From NCBI GenBank assembly GCA_028564925.1, contig CM053029.1:39250253-39314252 (forward strand): a stretch of DNA of 64,000 nucleotides, in the 5' to 3' direction. Below, one piece after another: positions 21,290-32,472 of this stretch. The notes below the pieces were generated by a model. It did not search any database. It was not told where the DNA came from and saw only the letters and a program-made list of their open reading frames with translations. This DNA is from Lithobates sylvaticus (lineage: Eukaryota > Chordata > Amphibia > Anura > Ranidae). A program made the position numbers and the translations under genes. The stretch's first letter is position 1; each line of letters opens with the position of its first letter.

Positions 21290-22165
21290 AATTTTCATTT
21301 TTCAGCACTGTAACATTTTGAATGACAATTGCGTGGTCATGCAACGCTGTACCCAAATGAAATTTTTATATCCCCCCCCCAGAAATAGAGCTTTCCTCTG
21401 TGGTTTTTATTTTTTGCGCTATAAAGAAAAGAAGAGCGACAAGTTTGAAAAAAAAACGTTTTGCTATAATAAATATCCAATTTTTTTCCTCAGTTTAGGC
21501 CGATATGCATTCTTCTACATATTTTTGGTAAAAAAATCACAATAAGCATATATTGATAGGTTTGCTCAAAAGTTATATCGCCTATAAAATAGGGGATAGA
21601 TTTATGGCATTATTTTTTTTTTGTTACTGGTAATGGCGGCGATCTACGATTTTTATTGGGACTGCGAAATTGCGACGGACATTTGGCACTGTTTGACACT
21701 ATTTTGGGACCATTCACATTTATACAGCAATCAGTGCTATAAAAATGCACTGATTACTGTATAAATGACATTGGCAGGGAAGGAGTTAACACTAGGGGGT
21801 GATCAAGGGGTTAAATGTTTTACCTAGGGAGTGATTCTAACTGTAGGGGGAGGGGGTTGACTAGGGGAGGAGACCGATCAGTGTTCCTATATACTAGGAA
21901 CACATGATCTGTCTCCTCTCCCCTGACGGGATGTGGATCTGTGTGTTTACACACATAGATCCATGGTCCTACTCTGTAACGAGCGATCACAAGTGCCTGG
22001 CGGACATTGCGGCTACCGAGCATGTGCATTGGCTCCTCAGTGTCACGGTGGGCGCGCGCCCCTTATACCGCCAGAAAGCTAAGGACGTCATATAATGCCT
22101 GCCCAGGATGGGAGATCCCACCTGCCGACGTCATATGACAATGGGCGGGTAGGGAAGTGGTTGAA
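21290..22165 (+). repeat. interspersed repeat family A, long copy
   Basis: Contains all landmarks of the family in order: 'tttgcgctataaagaaaaga', 'ttctacatatttttggtaaa', 'tttgctcaaaagttatatcg', 'aatggcggcgatctacg', a 'tataaatgacattggcaggg' block, then a CpG-rich tail closing with 'gtagggaagtggttga'. No protein coding that looks selected. Confidence 0.75.
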
Positions 22166-22186
22166 TATAGAAACAAAATTGCTCTA

Positions 22187-22225
22187 CACACCCCTGAAGG
22201 AGTTTCCTGAAACGCGCCGGGTGTG
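22187..22225 (+). ncRNA. hammerhead-like motif, decayed
   Basis: CTGAAGG (22194-22200; consensus CTGANGA with one change), a short stem II, GAAA (22209-22212), CGCG (22213-22216), CC where UC/UA would be expected, then GGGTGTG. Stem I is a perfect 7 bp (22187-22193 with 22219-22225). The combination of a closed stem I and the GAAA-CGCG string argues for a decayed hammerhead of the Penelope type. Confidence 0.4.
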
Positions 22226-22479
22226 GTCTGTGCGACTTGCTGTGGTGACTCTATCATGGTAGTCCCTGGACCTCTCGAGTTTTGTTCTTCTGTTTTTTGT
22301 CATATCTATGTAATTCAGTTGTCTATAGCCATCTACTGATTAAAATTTGAGTTGTTTATATTTCAATCAATTTTGTATACTCCTTTTACATACTCTTTGT
22401 GTACGATAAAGATAAATTTGTACACGTTATGTTCACTAACAGCCAAATTTGAAAGGAAATTCCAATACCTATAATTTAT

Positions 22480-22760
22480 TATTTAAGATTTTCAGTTTTT
22501 TTTTTTTTTTTTAATTCTTTTGAATTTTCAGATTTTCATTCTTTTCGGATTTTCAAATTTCCAAATTTTAGAATTTTCAAATTTCCGAAATTTTTTATTT
22601 TCCTAATTTTGAATTTTCACATTTTCCAATTTTGAATTTCTGAAACTTCAAAATTCCGAAACTTCAAATTTTGAATGTCCGGAAATTAGAAAATTATGAA
22701 ATAAGTACTTTTCAAAATCCAGAAGTTGAAAAATTTGGAAATTTTGGATTAACAAATTTT
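22480..22760. repeat. AT-rich low-complexity tract (AAATTTTCGAATTTC type)
   Basis: Degenerate runs of 'gattttcaaatttccaaatt' and its relatives, with CCG/CGG interruptions. Compositional repeat, no genes. Confidence 0.8.
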
Positions 22761-22779
22761 TCTAAAGCAGAACTGAAAG

Positions 22780-23265
22780 CAAGGGGAGAATCCCAGCTGA
22801 ATCAGTGAGTAAAAGCAGCATACATTCTCTTGTTAGAGAAACCTTTAACTCCTTGATTGCCCTCCTGATCACCGCTGTCATCAGCCAGTGCTATTAGTAC
22901 AGTGTACAGTATCATCCCTGTATTAGTGTCACTAGCCGCATCAGTGTCAGTTAGTGTCCCTCCCAGCCAGTGTCAGTTAGCACCAGACTGCCCGCCACAC
23001 TATAAGTTGCTGATCACCACCATTGCAAATATAGCATCTGTATTTGTATAGCATCTGTATGGATCAGTATCTTGATCATGATCAGAACTATACTAGAGTT
23101 CCCAATATTATTGTGTCCCCAAAAACACAGTTTGGTTTTTACCAAAGACATGTAGCAGAATATATTTTAGCTTACATTTATTAATAAATTCGATTTTTAT
23201 TGGGATATGTTTTATAACGAAGTAGAAAATATATATTTTTTTACAGTGTTGCATGGCGGTGCAGC
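22780..23265 (+). repeat. interspersed repeat family A, partial copy
   Basis: Shares 'cagccagtgtcagttag', 'gcccgccacactata', 'gctgatcaccacca' and 'accaaagacatgtagcagaat' with the copies at 29815-31465 and 31616-34190. Its 3' part is directly repeated at 25217-25270 on the far side of the old L1. Confidence 0.7.
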
Positions 23266-23369
23266 TCCGGGGGATTACTCGGTCTCCTCTCCTATGCTGG
23301 CAGGGTAAGTCACCAAAATGTCTGGTATAGTCCACCCCCTTCTGTATCTATGCCTGATACACTACATTG

Positions 23370-25190
23370 TCAACTACCCTAAAAAACTCATTACTCACAA
23401 CACGCAAGGTCTCAACTCCCCGATTAAGCGTAGGAAATCTTCCAATTTTATCACTTTTGCATGCTGACGTTCTCCTGCTTCAGGAGACACACTTCCCCTC
23501 TACTTTAAGACCCACTTTTTTACATCAACGCTTTTCACAATTTTTTTAGCATCAGCTGAGAACAAAACTAAAGGGTTGCGATTTGTTTTGCTAAACACAT
23601 AAACCTCTCCCTCACGAACACTATAGTCGATCCCCAAGGAGGACGCTATATTCTAGTTTCCTCCGGCTTTATAGATGGGGAACTCTTTACCTTCGTGTCC
23701 TATTATGCACGATAATAAGGGTCAAAAATCCTTCTTAGAAACCCTCCTTCTAATCTACATACGCGATTCTCAAGGGGACGGTTTTCCTGGGTGGGGACAC
23801 GAATATGGCATTCGACTTCTTTTGGACAGAGCTGGCTGACGGAAGTCCAAACCCCAAATGCCCTACTAAGCAGATGTGTTAAAATTGCTAAAATGCTCAA
23901 TGAGGCGGACTGATCGATATCTGGAGGAGACCAACCCACATGTTAGAGACTACACACATTTCTCAGTTCCCCACAACTCCTTTGCCAGGATAGATCACAT
24001 CTTCACTCGAGGCCACTACACTGCCTCTCATTAAGTACTCCAGGATCATTGATACGTCTCTCTCGGACCACTCCATTGTATCCTATTGACAAGTTGAGAC
24101 CAGCGGGGCACTGACAGCCGTCCACGTTGGCGTTTACGGGAAACCCTATTGAACGGAACCCTGTACAATGTACGTTATTGGAAAGAAAATGCTATACAAG
24201 AATACTTTACTTTAAATTTGACAGAAGGGATATCTCCTGGCTACCATCTGGGGCAGCTCACTAAAACTGTTATCCGGGGTAAACTGAATTCAAATTATCC
24301 TCTAAAATCAGGGCAGAACATAGGGCTGACACAGTGAAACTTACGGAGGAATTTGGTAGATGATCTAAGGAGCACAAACGTAACCCCACTACTGCTTAAC
24401 TCGCTAGCTAAATTAGATACGGCCGGGCCCACCTAAACTTGTCTTCTTGACTATACATCGGCAGCCCCCCAACACCTTAATTGTGGGGTCAAATTGTATG
24501 CGCAGACAGGATAGGATAGGATCCAGACTGGCGGCTAAACTTTCCCTAAAATACGCACGCAGGCCTTGCCCTAAACTAAAAGTGACCTCTGGGTACTTTC
24601 ACAGAATCTCAAGCAAGATAATGGACACCTTTAAACATTTTTACCACAGATCGTTACAAATTAGTCCCTAGTTACCTCCACAGCTCTGAGGGATACTTTC
24701 CTCACTCTACCTCCCATTGCCCTCCTGGATAAAGATCATGCTGAACTCCTGGAGAGCCACGTTCACCACGAGGATGTTCTGGACACTATTAAACGCCTTA
24801 AAGCTGGGCTCCTCATCCGGGTCCGGGATGGCATCTCCACGGGTTATTTATAGAAATTTGGACACTGCCTAGTACCCACCCCTCATTTAGCTAGACTGTT
24901 CAAACTCCCTCAGGGATGGAGCCACTCTGAATCCGGACCTGAATCAGCTTACATTTCAGTCATACCGAAACCGGATAAGGATATAGTGAGGTGGGCAATT
25001 ACCGCCCTATATCTCTTATTAACAATGATATCAAAATAATGACAAAGATTCTGGCCAACAGGCTCTCCAGCTTTATTTCGTCATATGTTCACAAGGATCA
25101 GGTAGGCTTCATCCCTGGGAAGACAAGGACCGGACCAAATCAGGCGGGCAATTGACATTAAATATTTTCACTGCTCAATTCTCAATGGGA
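23370..25190 (+). mobile_element. old L1 LINE remnant (EN to RT)
   Basis: Translations in several frames give L1 ORF2 pieces in order: THNTQGLNSPIKRR and DVLLLQETHF (endonuclease), later [15 protein letters not shown]-like text (read as [16 protein letters not shown] near 25030) and [11 protein letters not shown] (RT). There are many frameshifts and stops. The element is truncated at both ends and is much older than the L1 at 38984-45574. Confidence 0.8.
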
Positions 25191-25216
25191 TGGGGGTCCC
25201 ATTGCACTGAGAACAA

Positions 25217-25430
25217 ACCCAGACGTTAAAGGGGTTATTTTATAACGAAGTAGAAAATATATATTTTTTTACAAAACTTTTGGTCTTTTTTGTTTTTTTG
25301 TTTTATATAATAAAAAAAACCCAGAGGTGATAAAATACCGCCAATAGAAAGCTCTATTTGTGTGAAAAAAAATGACATAAATTTAATTTGAGTACAGTGT
25401 TGCATGGCGGTGCAATTGTCATTTTTTGTC
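25217..25430 (-). repeat. interspersed repeat family A, fragment
   Basis: Carries 'agaaagctctatttgtgtg'-type (complement of the family) and 'gtgttgcatggcggtgca' segments. It abuts OR2 pseudogene sequence at about 25431, where OR coding stops abruptly within the TM4 region. Confidence 0.7.
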
Positions 25431-28190
25431 TTGATCATAATTATCAACATGAACATTACTGTAAATCCAACCGCCCACGCCACCAAATGGTTGCAAGTGT
25501 TAATGTTCATTAAGAAAGAGTATCTCAGAGGGTTGTAAATAGCCAAATGCCTGATGTATGCCATAACAGTTAAGAGAAGAAACTCAATACTACCGGTTGA
25601 CCATGCCAGGTAGTATCGGATGATACAACCATAAAATCATAGGAAGCCTCCATTCAACCATAGAACCTACAGCATGTTAGGTATGAGTGTGGTGGTAAAA
25701 AATATTTCACAGGCAGATAGGTTGCTAAGAAGGAAGTACATGGGGAAAATGAAGTCTGGTGCCTGTAGATATCAAAGTTATAATTAACATGTTCCATATT
25801 AGGGATGAGCCGAACACCCCCCTGTTCGGTTCACATCCAGAACATGCGAACAGGCAAAAAATTTATTCGAACACTGTTGAAGTCTATGGGACTCGAACGT
25901 GAAAAATCAAAAGTGCTAATTTTAAAGGCTAATATGCAAGTTATTGTCATAAAAAGTGTTTGGGGACCTGGGTCCTGCCCTAGAGGACATGTATCAATGC
26001 AATTTTTTTTTTAAAACAGACGTTTTTTTGGGAGCAGTGACTTTCTATACTGCTTAAAGTGAAACAATAAAAGTGTAATATTCCTTTAAATTTCGTACCT
26101 GGGGGGTGTCTATAGTATGCCCGTAAAGTGGCACATATTTCCCATGTTTAGAAAAGTCCCTGCACAAAATGTCACTTCCAAAGGAAAAAAAAGTAATTTA
26201 AAAGCACTCGCGGCTATTAATGAATTGTCCGGTCTTGGCAATACAGATGAAAGTCATTGAAAACACGGTATGGGGATTCCTCTCAGTCCATTACCAGGCC
26301 CTTTGGGCCTGGTATGAATATTAAGGGGAACCCTGAACCAAAATTGCATTTTTTGCACGAGGGTCCCCCCAAATTCCATTACCAGGCCCTTCAGGTCTGG
26401 AAATGGGGTACATTGTACTCCTACCATTTTACCCAAAAAAGTGACAAAAAAGGTAAAAAAAACACACACACAGCTTGGCACAAAATAAGAAAAAAAAAAT
26501 CAGCGATGTAATCCTTCTACGATCCATGAACGATACAGCCTCCTCCGTAGGAGCTGCCAGGCAGAATGACACGTGACTCACATGACAGTTCTTAAATAAC
26601 CGAGGACGGGCCACTCGAGAAGTGTGGACGGGTGACCCCGCCCCCCTCTGATGCAGGGGGGAATGCCGGGGTTACCCAGTGATATGTACGGATGACCCCG
26701 CCCCCTCTGATGAGGCACGAGAAACCCCCGTTGCGTTTGAGGGGCTGGGGTCACCCGTACATATCACGAGAAACCCCTGTTGCATCAGAGGGGGCGGGGT
26801 CACCCATACATGTCACAGGTGGCCCTGTCCTTGGTTATTTAAGAACCGTCATGCGAGTCGCACATCATTCTGCTGGGCAGCTCCTATGGAGGAGACTGTA
26901 TCGTTCATGGATCGTAGAAGGATTACATCGCTGGAATTTTTTTTTTGTTTTGTTTTTATTAAAGGACGTTGTGTGTATGTTTTTTTTTTTACCTTTTTTG
27001 TCACTTTTTTGAGTGAAATGGTAGGAGTACAGTGTACCCCATTACCATTTAACACAGGGGGGGGGTGGGATCTGGGTGTCCCCTTTGTTAAAGGGGGCCT
27101 CCAGATTCTGATAAGGCCCCCGCCCGCAGACCACCACAACCACCGGGCAAGGGTTGTGGGGATGAGGCCCCTCTCCCCATCAACATGGGGACAAGGTGCT
27201 TTGAGGGGCTACCTCAAATCACCCTCCCAATGTTGAGGGCATGTGGCCTGGTAGGGTTCAGGAGGGGGGTCGCTCTCTCATCACCCCTCTTTTCCTGCGG
27301 CCTGCCAGGTTGTGTGCTCGGTTAAGAGTCTGGTATGGATTTTTGGGGGGAACCCCTTAAAATCATTGAAAAAAATGTCATGGGGATTCCTCCTAGTCCA
27401 TTACCAGGCCCTTCAGGTCTGGTATGGATTTTGAGGGGGAACCCTACGCCATTAAAAAAAAAATGGTGCAGGGTTCCCCTTAATATCAATACCAGACTTA
27501 AAGGGCCTGGTAATGGAATTTGGGGGGACCCCACGCAAATTTATTTTTTAATTTTGGTTCGGGGTTCCCCTAATATTCATACCAGACCCAAAGGGCCTGG
27601 TAATGGACTGGGAGGAATCCCCATGCCATTTTTTTCAATGACTTTCATCTGTATTGCCGAGACCCGACAATTCATTATAGCCGCAAGTACTTTTAAATGA
27701 CTTTTTTTTCCTTTAGAAATGACATTTTGTGCAGGGACTTTTATAAACATGGGAAACATGCACCACTTTACAGGCATATTATAGACACCCCCCAGGTATG
27801 AATGTTAAAGGAATATTACACTTTTATTATTTCACTTTAAGCATTATTAAAATCACTGTTCCCGAAAAAAACTGCAGTTTTTAAAACTTTTTTATGGATT
27901 AATACATGTCCCCTGAGGCAGGACCAGGGTCCACAAACACTTTTTATGACAATAACTTGCATATAAGCCTTTAAAATTAGCACTTTAGATTTCTCCCATA
28001 GACTTTTACAGGGTTTTCCACGGCTTTCGAATTTGCCGCGAACACCCCAAATTGTTTGCTATTCGGCGAACGGCGAACTCATGTTCGACTCAAACAGACA
28101 GTCCATCCCTATTCCATATTATTGTGGCCAGATAAGCAATGAGGAACAAAACTAAAATAATATTTTTTTATGTGTTGGAGATGCTGTATA
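25431..28190 (-). pseudogene. olfactory receptor pseudogene OR2, split by hAT
   Basis: Coding fragments of a receptor close to OR3 and OR4: 28120-28190 (TM1 start, NIILVLFLIAYLAT-like) and 25431-25799 (from TM1-TM2 to TM4, with AYIRHLAIYNPLRYS replacing AYDRHLAICNPL). A 2312-bp hAT element separates the two parts with a perfect 8-bp duplication. The rest, from TM4 to the C-terminus, is missing and is replaced by family A sequence. There are also stops and frameshifts (for example at 25565-25800). Dead. Confidence 0.9.
25800..28111. mobile_element. hAT-type non-autonomous element, 2312 bp
   Basis: Terminal TAGGGATG / CATCCCTA ends flanked by a perfect 8-bp target duplication TTCCATAT (25792-25799, 28112-28119), the hAT signature. 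Outer arms (25800 to about 26430 and about 27560 to 28111) are long inverted repeats ('tgcaagttattgtcataaaa', 'attaccaggccctttgggcc'). Inside are a second palindrome (about 26510-26940, axis near 26725) and a GC-rich block (about 27000-27340) that is also found in the Harbinger-like element at 32473-33950. No transposase. The palindrome arms give short F-rich frames that I take as artefacts. Confidence 0.9.
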
Positions 28191-28195
28191 GCAAA

Positions 28196-28255
28196 AAATG
28201 TCCTGGTCATGAAAGGGGGTAAAATCTTCAGGAGGTCCAGTGGTTAAAAAGTTAG
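28196..28255 (-). repeat. interspersed repeat family A, tail fragment
   Basis: 'tgtcctggtcatgaaagggg' and 'gtccagtggttaa' match the tail of other family A copies (31420-31465). It sits between OR2 and OR3. Confidence 0.6.
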
Positions 28256-28274
28256 TAGTTTATTTTTGTTAATG

Positions 28275-29768
28275 ACTTTATAATAATACATGGAACAGTT
28301 TATCATTTCTTAAACTATGAATAATTGGATTCAAAAGAGGAGTTACAACAGAGCGGTGAACTTGTTTATCTTGTTCATTTGCTGAGAAGGAACCAAATAA
28401 GTAACACATATTGATCCAAAGTACATGGAAAAAGAAGCCAGATGTGAACTGCATGTGGAGAAGGTTTTTTTTGTCTTCCCGACCGAGAGGAAATTCTCAG
28501 GATGGTGGAAAATATGGAGATATAGCTGACTGTGACCAAGACAAATGGAACAACACCAAGAAAGATGGTTATGAAGATTACGTCCATATCCACCAGAGAT
28601 GTGTCTGAAGTATACAGTTGCAGAAGTGGAGCTAGATCACAAAAGAAATGGTCAATAGTATTTGAACCACAGAACTGTAGGTAGCAAATCATAATTATCA
28701 ACATGAACATTACTGTAAATCCAGCAGCCCAAGCCCAAGCCACCAGATGGTTGCAAGTGTTGATGAGTATCTCAGAGGGTTGCAAATGACCAAATGCCTG
28801 TCGTATGCCATAACAGTTAAAATAAGAAATTCTATACTACCGGTTGAGGATGCCAGGTAATATTGGATGATACAACAATAGAATGATATGAAACATCCAG
28901 TCAACCATAAAATATACTGTTTCTCTGTTTGCCTACAGATGAGAGCACATGGCTTGCTGCTGCCATGCTGGTTTGGGATCTTGATGAGATTAAGGAGGAC
29001 CCTGGCAGGATTGATTTTTGTGTCTGTACCCAGAGAGTGATACCTGGAAGATTCAGGATAGAGACCCTGGCAGGGGGATATGCCACATGCCTTTCTGATC
29101 TCTTTTGACATGGAGATCAGACCAGCTGGTAAGCTGCAGTAGTTTTGTTTGGCTGAGGATCCTTCTCTTCTTTTTCACCATTCATTTTATCCATTCACTT
29201 TTCTGAGGGTGTCAAGTTTAAACATCACCATGGAAGCATTAATCAACTGAATCTTAGCACTTAATATGGACGTTTTGCATGTTTAGTCTATATCCATAAA
29301 CCCACAATTGATATTTTGGGGTTTTTCTTTTTTTTTTCTTTGTTTATTTAATTTTCATTATATTATCACATTGGATTGTGTCTTATAATCACAGGATTGT
29401 ATATTAGTACATATTTTGTCAATATTGTGTACAAATTCTGGTTCTGATTACGATCAGTATTATTTTTATTTGGGTAAAATAGATTTTTTCACGTTTTCAA
29501 TTCCAGCGGAGCTAGTTTTTTATATCATAAAATATACACCATGTTAGGTACGAGTGTGGTGGTAACAGATATTTCACAGGCAGGTAGATATCAAAGTTAT
29601 AATTAAAATGTTCCCTGTTTTTGTGGCCAGATAAGCAATGAGAAACAAAACTAAAATAATATTTTTATGTGTTGGAGATGGCCGAACCCCACAAGAAACA
29701 TCTCCGGCACCGTTTGTTTTGTTCTGCCCACATGTGGCCTGGTGGAAAATATTACAGGCAGTAAACAT
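28275..29768 (-). pseudogene. olfactory receptor pseudogene OR3, split by insertion
   Basis: The 5' part (29526-29768) starts with an ATG (MFTACNIFHQATCGQNKT) and reaches TM1 (GNILIITLIST), with a frameshift before it (the VGF region reads CGVRPS). The 3' part (28275-28917) has TM3 to TM6 with AYDRHLVICNPLRYS, LVAWAWAAGFTV, STILRISSRSGRQK and further frameshifts after KKPSP. A 608-bp insertion with a 12-bp target duplication separates the parts. The shared N-terminus helps to fix the ancestral start codon of this OR group. Confidence 0.9.
28918..29525. mobile_element. 608-bp insertion in OR3, 12-bp TSD
   Basis: Bounded by perfect direct repeats CATAAAATATAC (28906-28917 and 29526-29537), a length typical of LINE-type (target-primed) insertion. 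I do not recognise the sequence; it starts 'tgtttctctgtttgcctacag' (a splice-acceptor-like stretch) and ends 'gcggagctagttttttat'. No coding of note. It could be a SINE or the 5'-truncated end of a non-LTR or Penelope-like element. Confidence 0.7.
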
Positions 29769-29814
29769 TAGTATGTAGAACACAATGTAAAGTAATTAAT
29801 ACACATCTGTCAAC

Positions 29815-31465
29815 CGCTTGCGGACCACACCCACATGCATCTACTGCGGCAGGGCGGCCACTGTGCGTGGATCATGTATCTGGTACGTGATCAGCGCTTC
29901 CAGGTAACGCATGCGTGCATCCGCCCTGGCTGTGCTGTTATTTGTTACAGCACAAGCCGCTCAGCAGGTCCCAGCCAATGAATAATCGCCGAGACCCGCT
30001 GATCAACTCGTCATTCATGAAAGAGAGCTCTGTTTTGTACACAACACAAAGCTCTGTACACTGACAGGCGATCTTGCTGTTTTTTTTTTTTTTTTATTCC
30101 CTGCAAAGCAGGGGAAAAAAACATCAAGATTGCTTAGTAAAAGCAGCATGCACTGTTTTACACACAATACACATTGTTAGGCACAGAGTTAGCCCATTGA
30201 TTGCCCCTAGATGTCAACCCCCTTTCCAGCCAGTGTCATTAGTACAGTCACAGTGTATAGCAGGGGTCTCCTAACTTTCAAGGGCCAGTTTACGGTCCTT
30301 CAGCCTTTAGGGGGCCAGATTGTGGCTATTGGGTGTAGAAAAGGTCTGATGTCAGTGGGAAAAACAATGCCCCATCTTTGGAGTCAGTGGAATGAATTGT
30401 GCCCCATCATTGACATCATTAGGAGGAATAGTGCTCCATCATTGGTGTCATTGGGCCCAATTTTGGTGTCTAATGGAGGAATTGGACCCCATCGTTGGTG
30501 TCATTGGGCCCCATTGTTGGTGCCAATGGGAGGAATTGGGGCCCATCGCTGGTGTCATTGGGAGAAATTGGACCTCATTATTGGTGTCATTGGGAGGGAT
30601 TGTCAATCTTCTTTAGTGTCAGTGGGGGGAATTATGCCCAACTGTTTGTATCAGTGGATCAAATAGTGTCCCAAGGGCCGGATAGAAGCAAGCAAGGGGC
30701 CACAGTTTGGAGACCCCTGTTGCTATGTTATTAGTGTCACAGGTGATGTCAGTTAGTGTACCCCCAGCCAGTGTCAGATGGTGTCAGATTGCCTGCCACA
30801 CTATCACAGTCCCACTATAGATCACTGATCACTACCAATACTAGTATAAAAAATAAATTCCAGTATATATACCATAGTTTGTAGACTTTTTTTTGTATAA
30901 TTTTCATGTACACCACATTTTTAAAACATTTATTGTGATTGTTTTTTTGATTTTTTTTATCAAAGACATACAGTAGCAGAATACATTTTGGCCACAATGT
31001 ATGAAACAATTAGATTTTTTATTGGATACATTTTACAGCAGAAAGTAAAAAAATATATATTTTTTGATTTTTTTTTTTTTTTTTTTATATATACCATAGT
31101 CTGTGGACATAGTCTGTGGAATATACACTGATTTGGGTTATTTTTTTATCAAAGAAATGTAGCAGAATACATGTTGTCCTAAATTTATGAAGAAAGATTA
31201 TATGTTTGCAAAATTTTATAACAGAAATGAAGAAAAAATTAAATAATTAAAAAAAAATAATAATAGTTTTCAGTATTTTTTTTATTTATATAGGAAAAAA
31301 AAGGTGGTGATCAAATACGACCAAAAGAAAGCAATATTTGTGTTAAAAAAATATATTATACTTTTTATTTGGGCACAGCGTTTCTTGACCGCGCAATTGT
31401 CAGTTAAAAGTAAAAAATGGCCTGGTCATGAAGGGGGGTAAAATCTTCTGTGGGGAGAGTGGTTA
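29815..31465 (+). repeat. interspersed repeat family A, long copy
   Basis: Starts near 'aaccgcttgcggaccac' and ends 'gggagagtggttaa'; internal landmarks include 'cagccaatgaataatcgc', 'ccagccagtgtcagatg', 'atcactgatcactaccaa', 'tcaaagacatacagtagc' and 'gcgcaattgtcagttaaa'. It hosts a hAT-like element at 30261-30719 and was inserted just upstream of OR3. Confidence 0.75.
30261..30719. mobile_element. hAT-like MITE with internal tandem repeats
   Basis: Ends CAGGGGTCTCCTAACTTTC and GTTTGGAGACCCCTG are inverted. The interior is about eight copies of a 35-45-bp unit 'cattggtgtcattgggagg' with 'aattgggccccat'. End sequence and organisation match a common fish/frog hAT-type MITE style. The flanking 8 bp (gtgtatag, ttgctatg) do not form a clear duplication. 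Confidence 0.7.
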
Positions 31466-31615
31466 ATGTTGATAGACAAAATACAATGACGCAGAATCTT
31501 ATGGGATGGAAGAGAATGAAAGAGATGTGAAAGGCTTTGTTGTATTTTACACATTAGGTTGGTCATTGATATTTTCCCAAATGTATGTCTCATATCTCCA
31601 GCTAACCTTCAACCA
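31466..31615 (-). other. OR3 upstream sequence, homologous to 17208-17370
   Basis: Resumes OR-unit sequence after family A: 'gaatgaaagagatgtgaaag' then 'gctttgttgtattttacac', the counterpart of the OR1 upstream flank. Evidence that OR3 once had the same upstream organisation as OR1. Confidence 0.6.
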
Positions 31616-32472
31616 TTTGCCGCCTGACCACTGTACATTTACTGTGGGTGGGTGGCAGCTACAGGCTAGGCATCGTACCTGTATGCTGCCACCCATTTCT
31701 GGATTTTCGGGAGCGCATGCTCCTGTGGCCTTGTGCTGAAATTAGACACAGCACAAGTTTATCAGCAGGTTACAGCCAATGTTTTTGGCTGTATACCTGC
31801 TGATCCGCTGTAGCTAATCACAGCACAGAAATCTGTGTTTACAAACACACAGAACTCTGTACACAGAACAGCGACCTGGCTGTTTCTTCTCCCTGAAATC
31901 AACTATGAGTTCAGGGAGAAAGGGCAGCCAGATCTGTGAGTAAAAGCAGCACACATTACACTTGTCTGGCACTGTAAAGGAAATTTGAAACTTCTGTATC
32001 TGATTGTATTCTATTTTGTATGTATTGCACACTGCCCTCACTGTGTACACAGCACTAATAATGTTTTCAGTACATGTTTGCATTTTTTCGAGTCCTGATT
32101 AGAATTAGTCTGCCTATGTTACGCCCCTTGTTACCATAAATGTACAATTGTAATATTAATGTGATACCTACATAATCATGTGTATAAAAACCTTCAATTG
32201 CATCATAATAAAGCAGCACAGTTATTTGGAAAGATGCAGGTGTATATTTTGTGTCTGTTCCCTACTGTAGTAGTTATTATTCATTTGGAATCACTAATCA
32301 ATACGAGGATAGAAGTTGCCTATCTATAAAATGTCCAGGTCAGGCACACAGTTAACCCCTTGATTGCCCCTACTGTAGATGTTAACATCTTCCCAGCCAG
32401 AGTCATTAGTACAATCTACAGTGTTATCACTAATCACTGTATTGGTGTCACTAGCAATGATAGTGTCAGTTA

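Noticed and set aside
26429-27236. Phenylalanine-rich membrane-protein-like frames in the hAT element
   Set aside because: The hydrophobic runs come from T-rich tracts and occur in both palindrome arms; no conserved protein recognised.
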